From positions 1-10,670 of the forward strand of contig CAKQXY010000076.1 in NCBI GenBank assembly GCA_934292725.1: a stretch of 10,670 bases of DNA, read 5' to 3'. The stretch comes from an uncultured Lachnospiraceae bacterium (GTDB taxonomy: Bacteria; Bacillota; Clostridia; Lachnospirales; Lachnospiraceae). A program made the translations under genes and the position numbers. The notes under the pieces are model-generated. The model was not told where the DNA came from and ran no database searches. It was given only the letters and a program-made list of their open reading frames with translations. Shown one piece after another: positions 4,358 to 10,670 of this stretch (position 1 is the first letter of the stretch; each line of letters begins with the position of its first letter).

Positions 4358-6985
4358 ATGGCTAAGTGGGTTTACAAGTTCCAGGAAGGCAATGCTTCTA
4401 TGAGAAATCTTCTCGGAGGCAAGGGCTGCAACCTGGCTGAGATGACCGGTCTTGGCATGCCGATTCCACAGGGTTTCACTGTAACGACTGAGGCATGTAC
4501 CGAGTATTACAACTGCGGAAAGAAGATTTCTGATGAAATTCAGACACAGATCTTTGATGCATTAAAGTGGTTAGAGGAGTACAATGGCAAGAAGTTAGGT
4601 GACGTAGAGGATCCGTTACTTGTTTCTGTTCGTTCTGGTGCACGTGCATCCATGCCAGGTATGATGGATACCATCCTGAACCTGGGTCTGAACGATGTAT
4701 CTGTTGAAGGCTTCGCAAAGAAGACTGGCAATCCAAGATTTGCTTACGATTCTTACAGAAGATTCATTCAGATGTTCTCTGACGTTGTTATGGAGGTTCC
4801 GAAGAGCCATTTTGAGAAGATCATCGATGAGATCAAGGCTGAGAAAGGTGTAACCTACGACGTAGAGCTGACCGCTGATGACTTAAAGGAACTGATTGTT
4901 CGTTTTAAGAAGGTTTACTTTGATGCTATGGGAAGCGAGTTCCCACAGGATCCTACTGTACAGCTGATGGAGGCTGTAAAGGCTGTATTCCGTTCTTGGG
5001 ATAATCCGCGTGCTATCGTATACCGTCGTATGAATGATATTCCGGGTGACTGGGGTACCGCTGTAAACGTACAGACCATGGTATTTGGTAACAAGGGTGA
5101 GACATCTGGTACAGGTGTTGCATTTACTCGTAACCCATCTACTGGTGCAAAGGGTATCTTCGGTGAGTACCTGTTAAACGCACAGGGCGAGGACGTTGTT
5201 GCTGGTGTTCGTACACCACAGCCGATCTCTACTCTGGAGCAGGCTATGCCAGAAGTTTACAAGCAGTTCATGGATCTGGCTACCAACCTTGAGAATCACT
5301 TCCATGATATGCAGGATATGGAGTTCACCATCGAGGAAGGCAAGCTGTACTTCCTGCAGACACGTAACGGTAAGAGAACCGCTCCGGCTGCTATCAAGAT
5401 CGCTTGTGACCTTGTAGATGAGGGACAGATCACTCCTGAGGAAGCTGTATGCCGTATCGAGGCAAAGTCTCTTGATCAGCTGCTTCATCCAACATTCGAT
5501 ACCGCTGCATTAAAGGCAGGCGAGGTTATCGGTTCTGCACTTCCGGCATCTCCAGGTGCTGCTGCTGGTAAGGTTTACTTTACTGCAGATGAGGCTAAGG
5601 CTGCTGGTAAGGGCGGCAGAGGCGAGAGAGTTATCCTGGTTCGTCTTGAGACTTCTCCAGAGGATATCGAGGGTATGCATGCATCTCAGGGTATCCTGAC
5701 TGTTCGTGGTGGTATGACATCTCACGCAGCAGTAGTTGCACGTGGTATGGGTACCTGCTGTGTATCTGGCTGCGGCGAGATCAAGATCGACGAGGAGGCT
5801 AAGACCTTTGAGTTAGGTGGCTACACATTCCATGAGGGAGATTACATTTCTCTGGATGGTACTACTGGTAAGATTTATAAGGGCGACATCAAGACCGTTG
5901 AGGCATCTGTAGGTGGTGACTTCGGACGTGTTATGGCTTGGGCTGATCAGTTCAGAAAGCTGTCCGTACGTACAAACGCAGATACTCCGGCAGATACTTT
6001 AAACGCAGTAAGACTTGGTGCAGAGGGTATCGGTCTTTGCCGTACTGAGCATATGTTCTTCGGTGAGGAGAGAATCCCGAAGATCCGTAAGATGATCCTT
6101 TCCAAGACTGTTGAGCAGAGAGAGGATGCATTAGCAGAGCTTCTTCAGTTCCAGAAGGCTGACTTCAAGGCTATGTACGAGGCTCTTGAGGGACGTCCGA
6201 TGACAGTTCGTTACCTGGATCCGCCGCTGCATGAGTTCGTTCCTACCGATCCGGAAGATATCGCAGCACTGGCTAAGGATATGAACCTGACCGTTGAGGA
6301 AGTAAAGGCTACCTGTGATTCCCTGCATGAGTTCAACCCAATGATGGGTCATCGTGGATGCCGTCTGGCTGTTACCTATCCTGAGATCGCTAAGATGCAG
6401 ACAAGAGCCGTTATGGAAGCTGCTATCGAAGTTGCACAGGAGAAGGGTTATGACATCGTTCCAGAGATCATGATTCCGTTAGTAGGCGAGAAGAAAGAGC
6501 TGAAGTTCGTTAAGGACGTTGTTGTAGAAGTTGCAGAGCAGGTTAAGAAGGAAAAGAATTCTGACATGCAGTATCACATCGGTACCATGATCGAGATTCC
6601 GCGTGCTGCACTGACCGCTGATAAGATCGCTGAGGAAGCTGAGTTCTTCTCATTTGGTACAAACGACCTGACTCAGATGACCTTTGGTTTCTCTCGTGAT
6701 GATGCAGGTAAGTTCTTAGATTCCTACTACAAGGCTAAGATCTACGAGTCCGATCCATTTGCAAGACTTGATCAGGAGGGCGTAGGCCAGCTAGTTAAGA
6801 TGGCAGTTGAAAAGGGACGTGCTACCAGACCGAACTTAAAGTGCGGTATCTGTGGTGAGCACGGTGGAGATCCGAGCTCCGTAGAGTTCTGCCATAAGGT
6901 AGGCTTAAACTATGTTTCCTGCTCACCGTTCCGTGTGCCGATCGCAAGACTGGCTGCTGCACAGGCTGCATTAAACAATAAGTAA
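4358..6985 (+). CDS. ppdK: Pyruvate, phosphate dikinase
   Basis: The protein has 875 residues, about the length of the Clostridium symbiosum enzyme (874). It interconverts pyruvate + ATP + Pi and PEP + AMP + PPi in the cytoplasm, and in anaerobes often runs in glycolysis to save energy using PPi. The ATP-grasp domain fills about residues 1-340, with GGKGCNLAEM near the start, SVRSGARASMPGMMDT, and Q334/R336 in FLQTRNGKRT. The swivelling phosphohistidine domain has GGMTSHAAVVARGMGTCC with H456 (H455 in C. symbiosum). The C-terminal TIM barrel has GLCRTEHMFF, RYLDPPLHEF, MGHRGC, GTMIEIPRAALTAD, SFGTNDLTQMTFGFSRDD, and CGICGEHGG with the catalytic C832. Its codons are strikingly uniform (GGT, CGT, GTT, ATC, AAG, CTG), unlike its neighbours and typical of a highly expressed gene. 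It has its own promoter and terminator, so it is monocistronic. No PPDK regulatory kinase gene is present. Confidence 0.98.
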   Translation: MAKWVYKFQEGNASMRNLLGGKGCNLAEMTGLGMPIPQGFTVTTEACTEYYNCGKKISDEIQTQIFDALKWLEEYNGKKLGDVEDPLLVSVRSGARASMPGMMDTILNLGLNDVSVEGFAKKTGNPRFAYDSYRRFIQMFSDVVMEVPKSHFEKIIDEIKAEKGVTYDVELTADDLKELIVRFKKVYFDAMGSEFPQDPTVQLMEAVKAVFRSWDNPRAIVYRRMNDIPGDWGTAVNVQTMVFGNKGETSGTGVAFTRNPSTGAKGIFGEYLLNAQGEDVVAGVRTPQPISTLEQAMPEVYKQFMDLATNLENHFHDMQDMEFTIEEGKLYFLQTRNGKRTAPAAIKIACDLVDEGQITPEEAVCRIEAKSLDQLLHPTFDTAALKAGEVIGSALPASPGAAAGKVYFTADEAKAAGKGGRGERVILVRLETSPEDIEGMHASQGILTVRGGMTSHAAVVARGMGTCCVSGCGEIKIDEEAKTFELGGYTFHEGDYISLDGTTGKIYKGDIKTVEASVGGDFGRVMAWADQFRKLSVRTNADTPADTLNAVRLGAEGIGLCRTEHMFFGEERIPKIRKMILSKTVEQREDALAELLQFQKADFKAMYEALEGRPMTVRYLDPPLHEFVPTDPEDIAALAKDMNLTVEEVKATCDSLHEFNPMMGHRGCRLAVTYPEIAKMQTRAVMEAAIEVAQEKGYDIVPEIMIPLVGEKKELKFVKDVVVEVAEQVKKEKNSDMQYHIGTMIEIPRAALTADKIAEEAEFFSFGTNDLTQMTFGFSRDDAGKFLDSYYKAKIYESDPFARLDQEGVGQLVKMAVEKGRATRPNLKCGICGEHGGDPSSVEFCHKVGLNYVSCSPFRVPIARLAAAQAALNNK

Positions 6986-7018
6986 TATCAAACTTACGTA
7001 AAAATAAGTTAAAATTAA

Positions 7019-7068
7019 GACTCTTGAAACTTTTGAGAATGACCTCTAAAGTTTCAGGGGTCTTTTTT
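7019..7068 (+). terminator. Intrinsic terminator of ppdK
   Basis: GACTCTTGAAACTTT (7019-7033) pairs along its whole 15-base length with AAAGTTTCAGGGGTC (7048-7062), with two G-U pairs. The 14-base loop can form a small inner GAG/CTC stem. A run of six T (7063-7068) follows. It starts 33 bases after the ppdK stop. Confidence 0.92.
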
Positions 7069-7095
7069 GGTACAGCAATTTATGACCATAACTAC

Positions 7096-7124
7096 ATGAC
7101 AACTACATAAAACAATGCTATAAT
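7096..7124 (+). promoter_or_regulatory. Promoter of the Fic gene
   Basis: ATGACA (7096-7101), 17 bases, then TATAAT (7119-7124): a near-consensus vegetative promoter. The expected start near 7131 leaves about 24 bases before the ATG at 7155. Two copies of AACTACAT (7090-7097 and 7101-7108), 11 bases apart, cover the -35. Confidence 0.75.
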
Positions 7125-7154
7125 GTGGAGGTGAAAACGAAAAGAGGTGTATAT

Positions 7155-7826
7155 ATGATGTCAAAATTTAAAGATAAATTTCAATTAACGCCAGAACAGA
7201 GTTTGTTCCTGGCAAAAAAGAAGTGGGATGAAAATGTATATTGTGGGATGAAAATGGAAAATAGAGCAGTGACTTTTCCACAGACACTAACGATATTAAA
7301 TGGCGTGAATGTACCCAATGTACAGCTTGATGATATTCAGGCGATTTTAAACATGCGTGATGCATGGAAATTTTTGTTAAATACAGTGAAGGAACCAGTA
7401 ACCTTTGAATATTGGTGCAAATTAAATGAATATATTGCCAGAAATGAAGCACTTGAATGGGGAAAGCTGCGTACTGGAAGTGTGGGAATTTCAGGAACAG
7501 ATTATGAGCCTCCTGTTCCCGATAAAGAAAAAACAGCAGAAGAACTAAAAAGTATTTTATCTGCACCAGATGTTTCTTCAACAGATAAAGCGTTAGAAGC
7601 TTTTACATGGGGCGCAAGAGGTCAATTCTTCTGGGATGGAAATAAACGTACTAGTTTAATGCTTGCAAACAAGATTCTGGTTTCTTCTGGTTCTGGTATT
7701 ATGACAATTACAGACAAATACATGGAACAGTTTAATACGTTATTGCTGAATTATTATAATACTGGTAAAAGCGAAGAACTGAAACAATTTTTGTATGAAA
7801 ATGCAATACAAGGCATGAAAATTTGA
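7155..7826 (+). CDS. Fic-domain protein with catalytic His replaced by Gln (orphan)
   Basis: The protein has 223 residues from the ATG at 7155, with AGAGG at 7143-7147; the ATG at 7158 is equally possible. The open frame back to a GTG at 7125 is rejected because that codon abuts the promoter -10. The Fic core is recognisable: GKLRTGSVGISGTDYEPPVP matches the flap region, and GQFFWDGNKRTSLMLANKIL (156-175) matches the active-site loop HxFx[DE]GNxR. Position 157, where the AMP-transferring His should be, is Gln. D161, G162, N163 and R165 of the nucleotide-binding part are kept. K164 recalls the DxNKR of Doc kinases. Near the N-terminus, MENRAVTFPQTLTILNG aligns with the IEGNxxTLxET segment of self-inhibited Fic proteins, keeping the Glu but not the Ser. 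Fic enzymes usually attach AMP or phosphate to proteins. Activity here is doubtful or altered. No antitoxin gene is adjacent. The gene is AT-rich, ends 63 bases from the convergent LysR gene, and may be acquired. Confidence 0.82.
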   Translation: MMSKFKDKFQLTPEQSLFLAKKKWDENVYCGMKMENRAVTFPQTLTILNGVNVPNVQLDDIQAILNMRDAWKFLLNTVKEPVTFEYWCKLNEYIARNEALEWGKLRTGSVGISGTDYEPPVPDKEKTAEELKSILSAPDVSSTDKALEAFTWGARGQFFWDGNKRTSLMLANKILVSSGSGIMTITDKYMEQFNTLLLNYYNTGKSEELKQFLYENAIQGMKI

Positions 7827-7889
7827 AATGGGAGAAACATGAGTCATAAACCAAAAGAGTTTGTGCGCGTATACAAAATTCTGTGAGGA

Positions 7890-8852
7890 TCAATCAGTGA
7901 AATTAGATGTGTCATCCATACGACAGCATCCATTTAAAAATTCTTCCATGGCGCGCGAAAAATAACGTCCTTTTTTCCAATAAAAGCAGACGCGTCTTGT
8001 GTTATGCTGCGTGGGCAGCCTATAATAGACTACATTTTTGTTGTGCGGAATACGGCTTAAAATAATATCACCTACAAAGCAGATTCCAAGACCAGATTGG
8101 CAGATGTTATAAGCAGTCATCTGCTGATCCATATTTAAAATGATATTGGGTTTGAAATTGCTGTCCTGACAAATTAGACGGGCACGTCTGCCGGTATCAT
8201 TTTCATTTCGCAGCATAATGAATGGAAGATCTGAAAACAAACGAAGCGGAACAACTGGCACAGAATCCATCTGGAAATCTTTTCTCTCAATCAGATCATT
8301 TGAAATCTGAAAGGAGGTTAATTCGCTGTTGATTGAAAAAGAGCGTGGGACGGCCAGCACAAGATGTTCTTCTTTAAATAATTTGCTGTCAAAGACAGCA
8401 GAGTCAAGAGTTGTGTTGTCTAAAATCAGATCGACAATACCCTTCTGTAAAAGTTCAGTTAACTGCGTAGTATTTTCTTCAATTAAATTGATTCTAATGT
8501 TTGGGTAACGTGGTGCAAAGTTTGAGATGAGAGATGGCAAAATCCAGGATGAAAACAGATTGCTGCCGCCAAGCGTTAAAGTTCCTGTTTCCAAATTGCC
8601 AAAATCATAGACAAACTGCGAAAATCCCTTTTCCACTGCAATGATTTCTTCAACGCATCGGATGTATTCTTTTCCGCACTCCGTCAAAGAAAGCGGCTTT
8701 GTGCTGCGGTCAAAAATAGGAAAACCAACCTTTTTTTCTACGCGTTTTACATTTGCACTTAAAGAAGGCTGTGAAATAAAAAGGTTCGCAGCCGCTTTGG
8801 AAAAACTTTTGTCCTTGTAAACTTGGTAAACATATTCCATTCCCTGAAACAT
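7890..8852 (-). CDS. LysR-type transcriptional regulator
   Basis: The protein has 320 residues from the ATG at 8852. The in-frame ATG at 8864 has AAGG directly against it with no spacing, whereas for 8852 the same AAGGA lies about 11 bases away. The N-terminal winged helix is clear: KDKSFSKAAANLFISQPSLSANVKRVEKKVGFPIFDRS (about 13-50), then PLSLTECGKEYI. A linker helix leads into the effector-binding domain (about 90-305), with GTLTLGGSNLFSSWILPSLISNFAPRYPNI and the later SGLGICFVGDIIL. By family it is a cytoplasmic tetramer that senses a small molecule and activates a divergent target. Here that target is most likely aspA, 194 bases away, with repeat boxes in between. The effector is unknown; aspartate or a related dicarboxylate is a guess from context. 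It is convergent with the Fic gene, with no clear terminator. Confidence 0.93.
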   Translation of the reverse strand: MFQGMEYVYQVYKDKSFSKAAANLFISQPSLSANVKRVEKKVGFPIFDRSTKPLSLTECGKEYIRCVEEIIAVEKGFSQFVYDFGNLETGTLTLGGSNLFSSWILPSLISNFAPRYPNIRINLIEENTTQLTELLQKGIVDLILDNTTLDSAVFDSKLFKEEHLVLAVPRSFSINSELTSFQISNDLIERKDFQMDSVPVVPLRLFSDLPFIMLRNENDTGRRARLICQDSNFKPNIILNMDQQMTAYNICQSGLGICFVGDIILSRIPHNKNVVYYRLPTQHNTRRVCFYWKKGRYFSRAMEEFLNGCCRMDDTSNFTD

Positions 8853-8901
8853 AAAAAGTACCATCCTTATCGTGTTTGCTTTTGTAAAAAATATAAAAAA
8901 T

Positions 8902-8932
8902 ACTATAATTTAAACACTATAATAACTATAAA
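8902..8932. promoter_or_regulatory. Three ACTATAA repeats: candidate LysR binding region
   Basis: ACTATAAT occurs at 8902-8909 and 8916-8923, and ACTATAAA at 8925-8932. An outer inverted pair ATACT (8900-8904) / AGTAT (8933-8937) encloses them. Relative to the predicted aspA start near 8979 the block covers about -77 to -47, the usual LysR activation position. It is also upstream of the lysR gene, which would allow autoregulation. The region is very AT-rich, so chance repeats are possible. Confidence 0.5.
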
Positions 8933-8943
8933 AGTATATGTAT

Positions 8944-8972
8944 TTGATTATATTATACTGACAACCTATAAT
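8944..8972 (+). promoter_or_regulatory. aspA promoter
   Basis: TTGATT (8944-8949), 17 bases, then a consensus TATAAT (8967-8972). The start would be near 8979, giving a 68-base leader that ends in GGAGG (9033-9037), 9 bases before the ATG. The leader holds only a weak 5-bp hairpin (8985-8999). Confidence 0.7.
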
Positions 8973-9046
8973 TAAGGCAAGGGGAAGATATTAAATCTTA
9001 AAAATATTCCAAAGGACCATTAGGGATAAAGTGGAGGAAATAAAAA

Positions 9047-10516
9047 ATGAATGAAAAGGTATATAAGGAAACAGAAGGGATGAAGGATATGACAGAGCAA
9101 GAAATGGAGTTTCGTGTTGAGAAGGATTCAATCGGAACTAAGGATGTGCCGGAAAACGTTTATTATGGTGTACAGTCACTGCGTGCAGCAGAGAATTTCC
9201 ATATTACAGGATTAAATATGCATCCAGAGATTATTAACAGCTTGGCTTACATCAAGAAGGCAGCAGCTATCACAAACTGTGAGGCAGGTCTTCTTGACAA
9301 GAAACGTACACAGGCAATTGTTCAGGCATGTGACGAGATCCTTGAAGGAAAGTTTCGTGAGGATTTTATCGTTGATCCGATTCAGGGCGGTGCAGGAACT
9401 TCTTTAAATATGAATGCAAATGAGGTTATTGCAAATAGAGCAATTGAGATTCTAGGCGGAAAGAAGGGTGATTATTCCGTTGTTAATCCAAATGATCATG
9501 TTAACTGTGGACAGTCTACAAACGATGTTATTCCGACGGCAGGAAAGATGACATCTCTTCGTCTGTTAAAGAAGCTTAAAAAGCAGCTGCTTCGTCTTCA
9601 CAGTGCTTTAGAGCAGAAGGCAGATGAGTTTGATGGCGTTATCAAAATGGGAAGAACACAGCTGCAGGATGCAGTGCCGATTCGTTTGGGACAGGAATTT
9701 AAAGCATACAGTGTTGCAATTTTACGTGATTTAAATCGTATGGATAAGGCAATGGATGAGATGCGCACCTTGAACATGGGCGGTACAGCAGTTGGTACTG
9801 GATTAAATGCAGATGAATCTTATCTTCGCCGCATTGTTCCAAATTTAAGTGAGATTTCGGGCATGGATCTTGTACAGGCATATGATTTGATTGATGCAAC
9901 TCAGAACCTTGATTCTTTCGTAGCAGTATCTGGTGCAGTAAAGGCATGTGCAGTTACACTGTCAAAAATTGCAAATGATCTTCGTCTTATGTCTTCGGGA
10001 CCAAGAGCAGGTTTTGGGGAGATTAATCTTCCGGCAAAACAGAATGGTTCTTCCATCATGCCAGGCAAAGTAAATCCAGTTATTCCTGAGGTTGTAAATC
10101 AGGTAGCATTTAATGCTATTGGAAATGATATGACAATTACAATGGCAGCAGAAGCAGGACAGTTAGAGCTGAATGCATTTGAGCCAATCATTTTCTATTG
10201 TCTGTTCCAGTCAATTGATACGATTGCATATGCTGTAAATACATTTGTAGATAACTGCGTAATCGGCATTACAGCAAATGAAACTCGCTGTCGCTATTTT
10301 GTTGAGAATAGTGTTGGAATTATCACTGCAATCTGTCCATATGTTGGTTATCAGAAGGCAGCTGAGATTGCAAAAGAAGCTATTAAAACAGGTGAGTCCG
10401 TAAGAAAGCTTATCATTGAGAAGGGTCTTCTTACAAAGGAGCAGATGGATGAGATTATGGATCCAGTCCAGATGACAGAGCCTGGAATTTCAGGAAAGAC
10501 AGTAAACAAAATTTGA
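9047..10516 (+). CDS. aspA: Aspartate ammonia-lyase (aspartase)
   Basis: The protein has 489 residues. It reversibly converts L-aspartate to fumarate and ammonia in the cytoplasm, feeding fumarate respiration or fermentation. It belongs to the aspartase/fumarase superfamily: GGAGTSLNMNANEV, NPNDHVNCGQSTND (about 147-160), and the flexible loop GSSIMPGKVNPVIPEVVNQV with the presumed catalytic base S335. M201-GRTQLQDAVPIRLGQEF and NDLRLMSSGPRAGFGEI favour aspartase over class II fumarase, and the sequence runs parallel to E. coli AspA throughout. The first 18 or so residues are an extension beyond the E. coli start. The ATG at 9047 is chosen for its strong GGAGG; ATGs at codons 12 and 15 are less likely. 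It is divergent from the LysR regulator and ends in its own terminator, so it is monocistronic. Confidence 0.95.
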   Translation: MNEKVYKETEGMKDMTEQEMEFRVEKDSIGTKDVPENVYYGVQSLRAAENFHITGLNMHPEIINSLAYIKKAAAITNCEAGLLDKKRTQAIVQACDEILEGKFREDFIVDPIQGGAGTSLNMNANEVIANRAIEILGGKKGDYSVVNPNDHVNCGQSTNDVIPTAGKMTSLRLLKKLKKQLLRLHSALEQKADEFDGVIKMGRTQLQDAVPIRLGQEFKAYSVAILRDLNRMDKAMDEMRTLNMGGTAVGTGLNADESYLRRIVPNLSEISGMDLVQAYDLIDATQNLDSFVAVSGAVKACAVTLSKIANDLRLMSSGPRAGFGEINLPAKQNGSSIMPGKVNPVIPEVVNQVAFNAIGNDMTITMAAEAGQLELNAFEPIIFYCLFQSIDTIAYAVNTFVDNCVIGITANETRCRYFVENSVGIITAICPYVGYQKAAEIAKEAIKTGESVRKLIIEKGLLTKEQMDEIMDPVQMTEPGISGKTVNKI

Positions 10517-10551
10517 ACTCTTTACCTATAAATTAAATATTGAGATTTTAA

Positions 10552-10584
10552 AAGAGGATATGAGTGATTTTCTCATATCCTCTT
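10552..10584 (+). terminator. aspA terminator hairpin
   Basis: AAGAGGATATGAG (10552-10564) and CTCATATCCTCTT (10572-10584) form a perfect 13-bp stem with a 7-base loop, 35 bases after the aspA stop. The following T run is poor (AATTAG), probably because the group II intron begins at 10590 and has displaced the rest. Confidence 0.82.
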
Positions 10585-10589
10585 AATTA

Positions 10590-10670
10590 GTTCGCGCGCC
10601 ATGGGCGCGCTCTAACGGGTGTAAGTCCCGAACACACCTAGGCAACGAGGAAGTGTATAGCTGAACAGCA
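10590..10670 (+). mobile_element. Group IIC (bacterial class C) intron, 5' end only
   Basis: The last 81 bases match the start of domain I of class C group II introns. Compared from memory with the Oceanobacillus iheyensis intron, it aligns without gaps over at least the first 30 bases, with CATGGG at intron positions 11-16 and TCTA at 22-25. GGGTGTAAGTCCCGAACAC, AGGCAACGAGGAAGTG and TAGCTGAACAGCA then follow in the same order as their counterparts. The first hairpin is GCGCGCC (10594-10600) / GGCGCGC (10604-10610). The 5' end is GTTCG, where the usual form is GTGYG. The intron is in the same direction as aspA and begins 6 bases after its terminator hairpin, the known target of this class. 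The reverse transcriptase gene and the 3' end would lie beyond the window, so completeness is unknown. Confidence 0.88.

Noticed and set aside
4476..6352. Several 60-100 codon open frames antisense or out of frame to ppdK
   Set aside because: They are by-products of the strong codon bias of ppdK; none has a ribosome site or a recognisable domain.
6991..7010. Inverted repeat AACTTA/TAAGTT after ppdK
   Set aside because: A 6-bp AT-rich stem with no T run; the strong terminator follows at 7019.
7168..7581. Minus-strand 137-codon frame inside the Fic gene, considered as a possible antitoxin
   Set aside because: It is fully antisense to a well-supported Fic coding region and resembles no antitoxin.
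7839..7886. 15-codon frame after the Fic stop with GGGAG just upstream, considered as a small partner peptide
   Set aside because: Too short to judge, with close spacing and no similarity to known Fic antitoxins; nothing supports it beyond chance.
7827..7889. Search for a terminator between the convergent Fic and LysR genes
   Set aside because: No stem with a T run on either strand; only trivial 4-base repeats are present.
1..10670. Search for CRISPR arrays, tRNA or rRNA genes and insertion sequences
   Set aside because: No spaced repeat arrays, no cloverleaf or rRNA sequence, and no transposase reading frame were seen.

Overview
The window looks like chromosomal DNA from a spore-forming, low-GC anaerobe of the Clostridia, most likely Lachnospiraceae. 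The evidence is the mix of genes: a Clostridium symbiosum-type pyruvate phosphate dikinase, a DUF4250 small protein, a CwlC-like amidase with no signal peptide, and a His/Cys-rich ArsR regulator. Spacing is tight, Shine-Dalgarno sites are strong (AGGAGG type) and codon use is AT-rich. The family-level placement is inference from remembered relatives, not from a search.

Layout. Positions 1-273 hold the C-terminal end of an ABC transporter ATPase, followed by a good intrinsic terminator (283-309). A CwlC-like N-acetylmuramoyl-L-alanine amidase with a C-terminal SPOR domain lies on the minus strand (328-1179), behind a sequence resembling a mother-cell sigma-K promoter. Divergent from it is the NADH pyrophosphatase nudC (1306-2226). 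nudC converges with a minus-strand cluster that reads, in transcription order, arsR-type regulator (4032-3586), DUF4250 small protein (3572-3393) and chorismate synthase aroC (3341-2244). The 325-base gap between the ArsR start and ppdK holds two dyads (candidate ArsR operators or a leader hairpin), an extended -10 promoter and a leader hairpin for ppdK. ppdK (4358-6985) is complete and ends in a strong terminator. A solitary Fic-family gene (7155-7826) with its own near-consensus promoter follows. A minus-strand LysR-type regulator (7890-8852) is divergent from aspartate ammonia-lyase aspA (9047-10516). The intergenic region between them carries three ACTATAA-type repeats just upstream of a recognisable aspA promoter. 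aspA ends in a 13-bp terminator hairpin, and six bases after it a group IIC intron begins (10590) and runs off the window.

How the genes work together. Most of the window is housekeeping metabolism: PEP/pyruvate interconversion, aspartate-to-fumarate deamination, chorismate synthesis and NAD(H) pyrophosphate hydrolysis. The LysR/aspA pair is probably a regulator-target unit. The amidase is probably a sporulation (mother-cell lysis) enzyme. The accessory content is the Fic gene, whose active-site motif has Gln where the catalytic His is expected, and the group IIC intron placed exactly where that class inserts, behind a terminator hairpin. I see no CRISPR array, tRNA, rRNA or complete mobile element, and no multi-gene system that looks wholly new. 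The Fic variant and the intron are the best leads.
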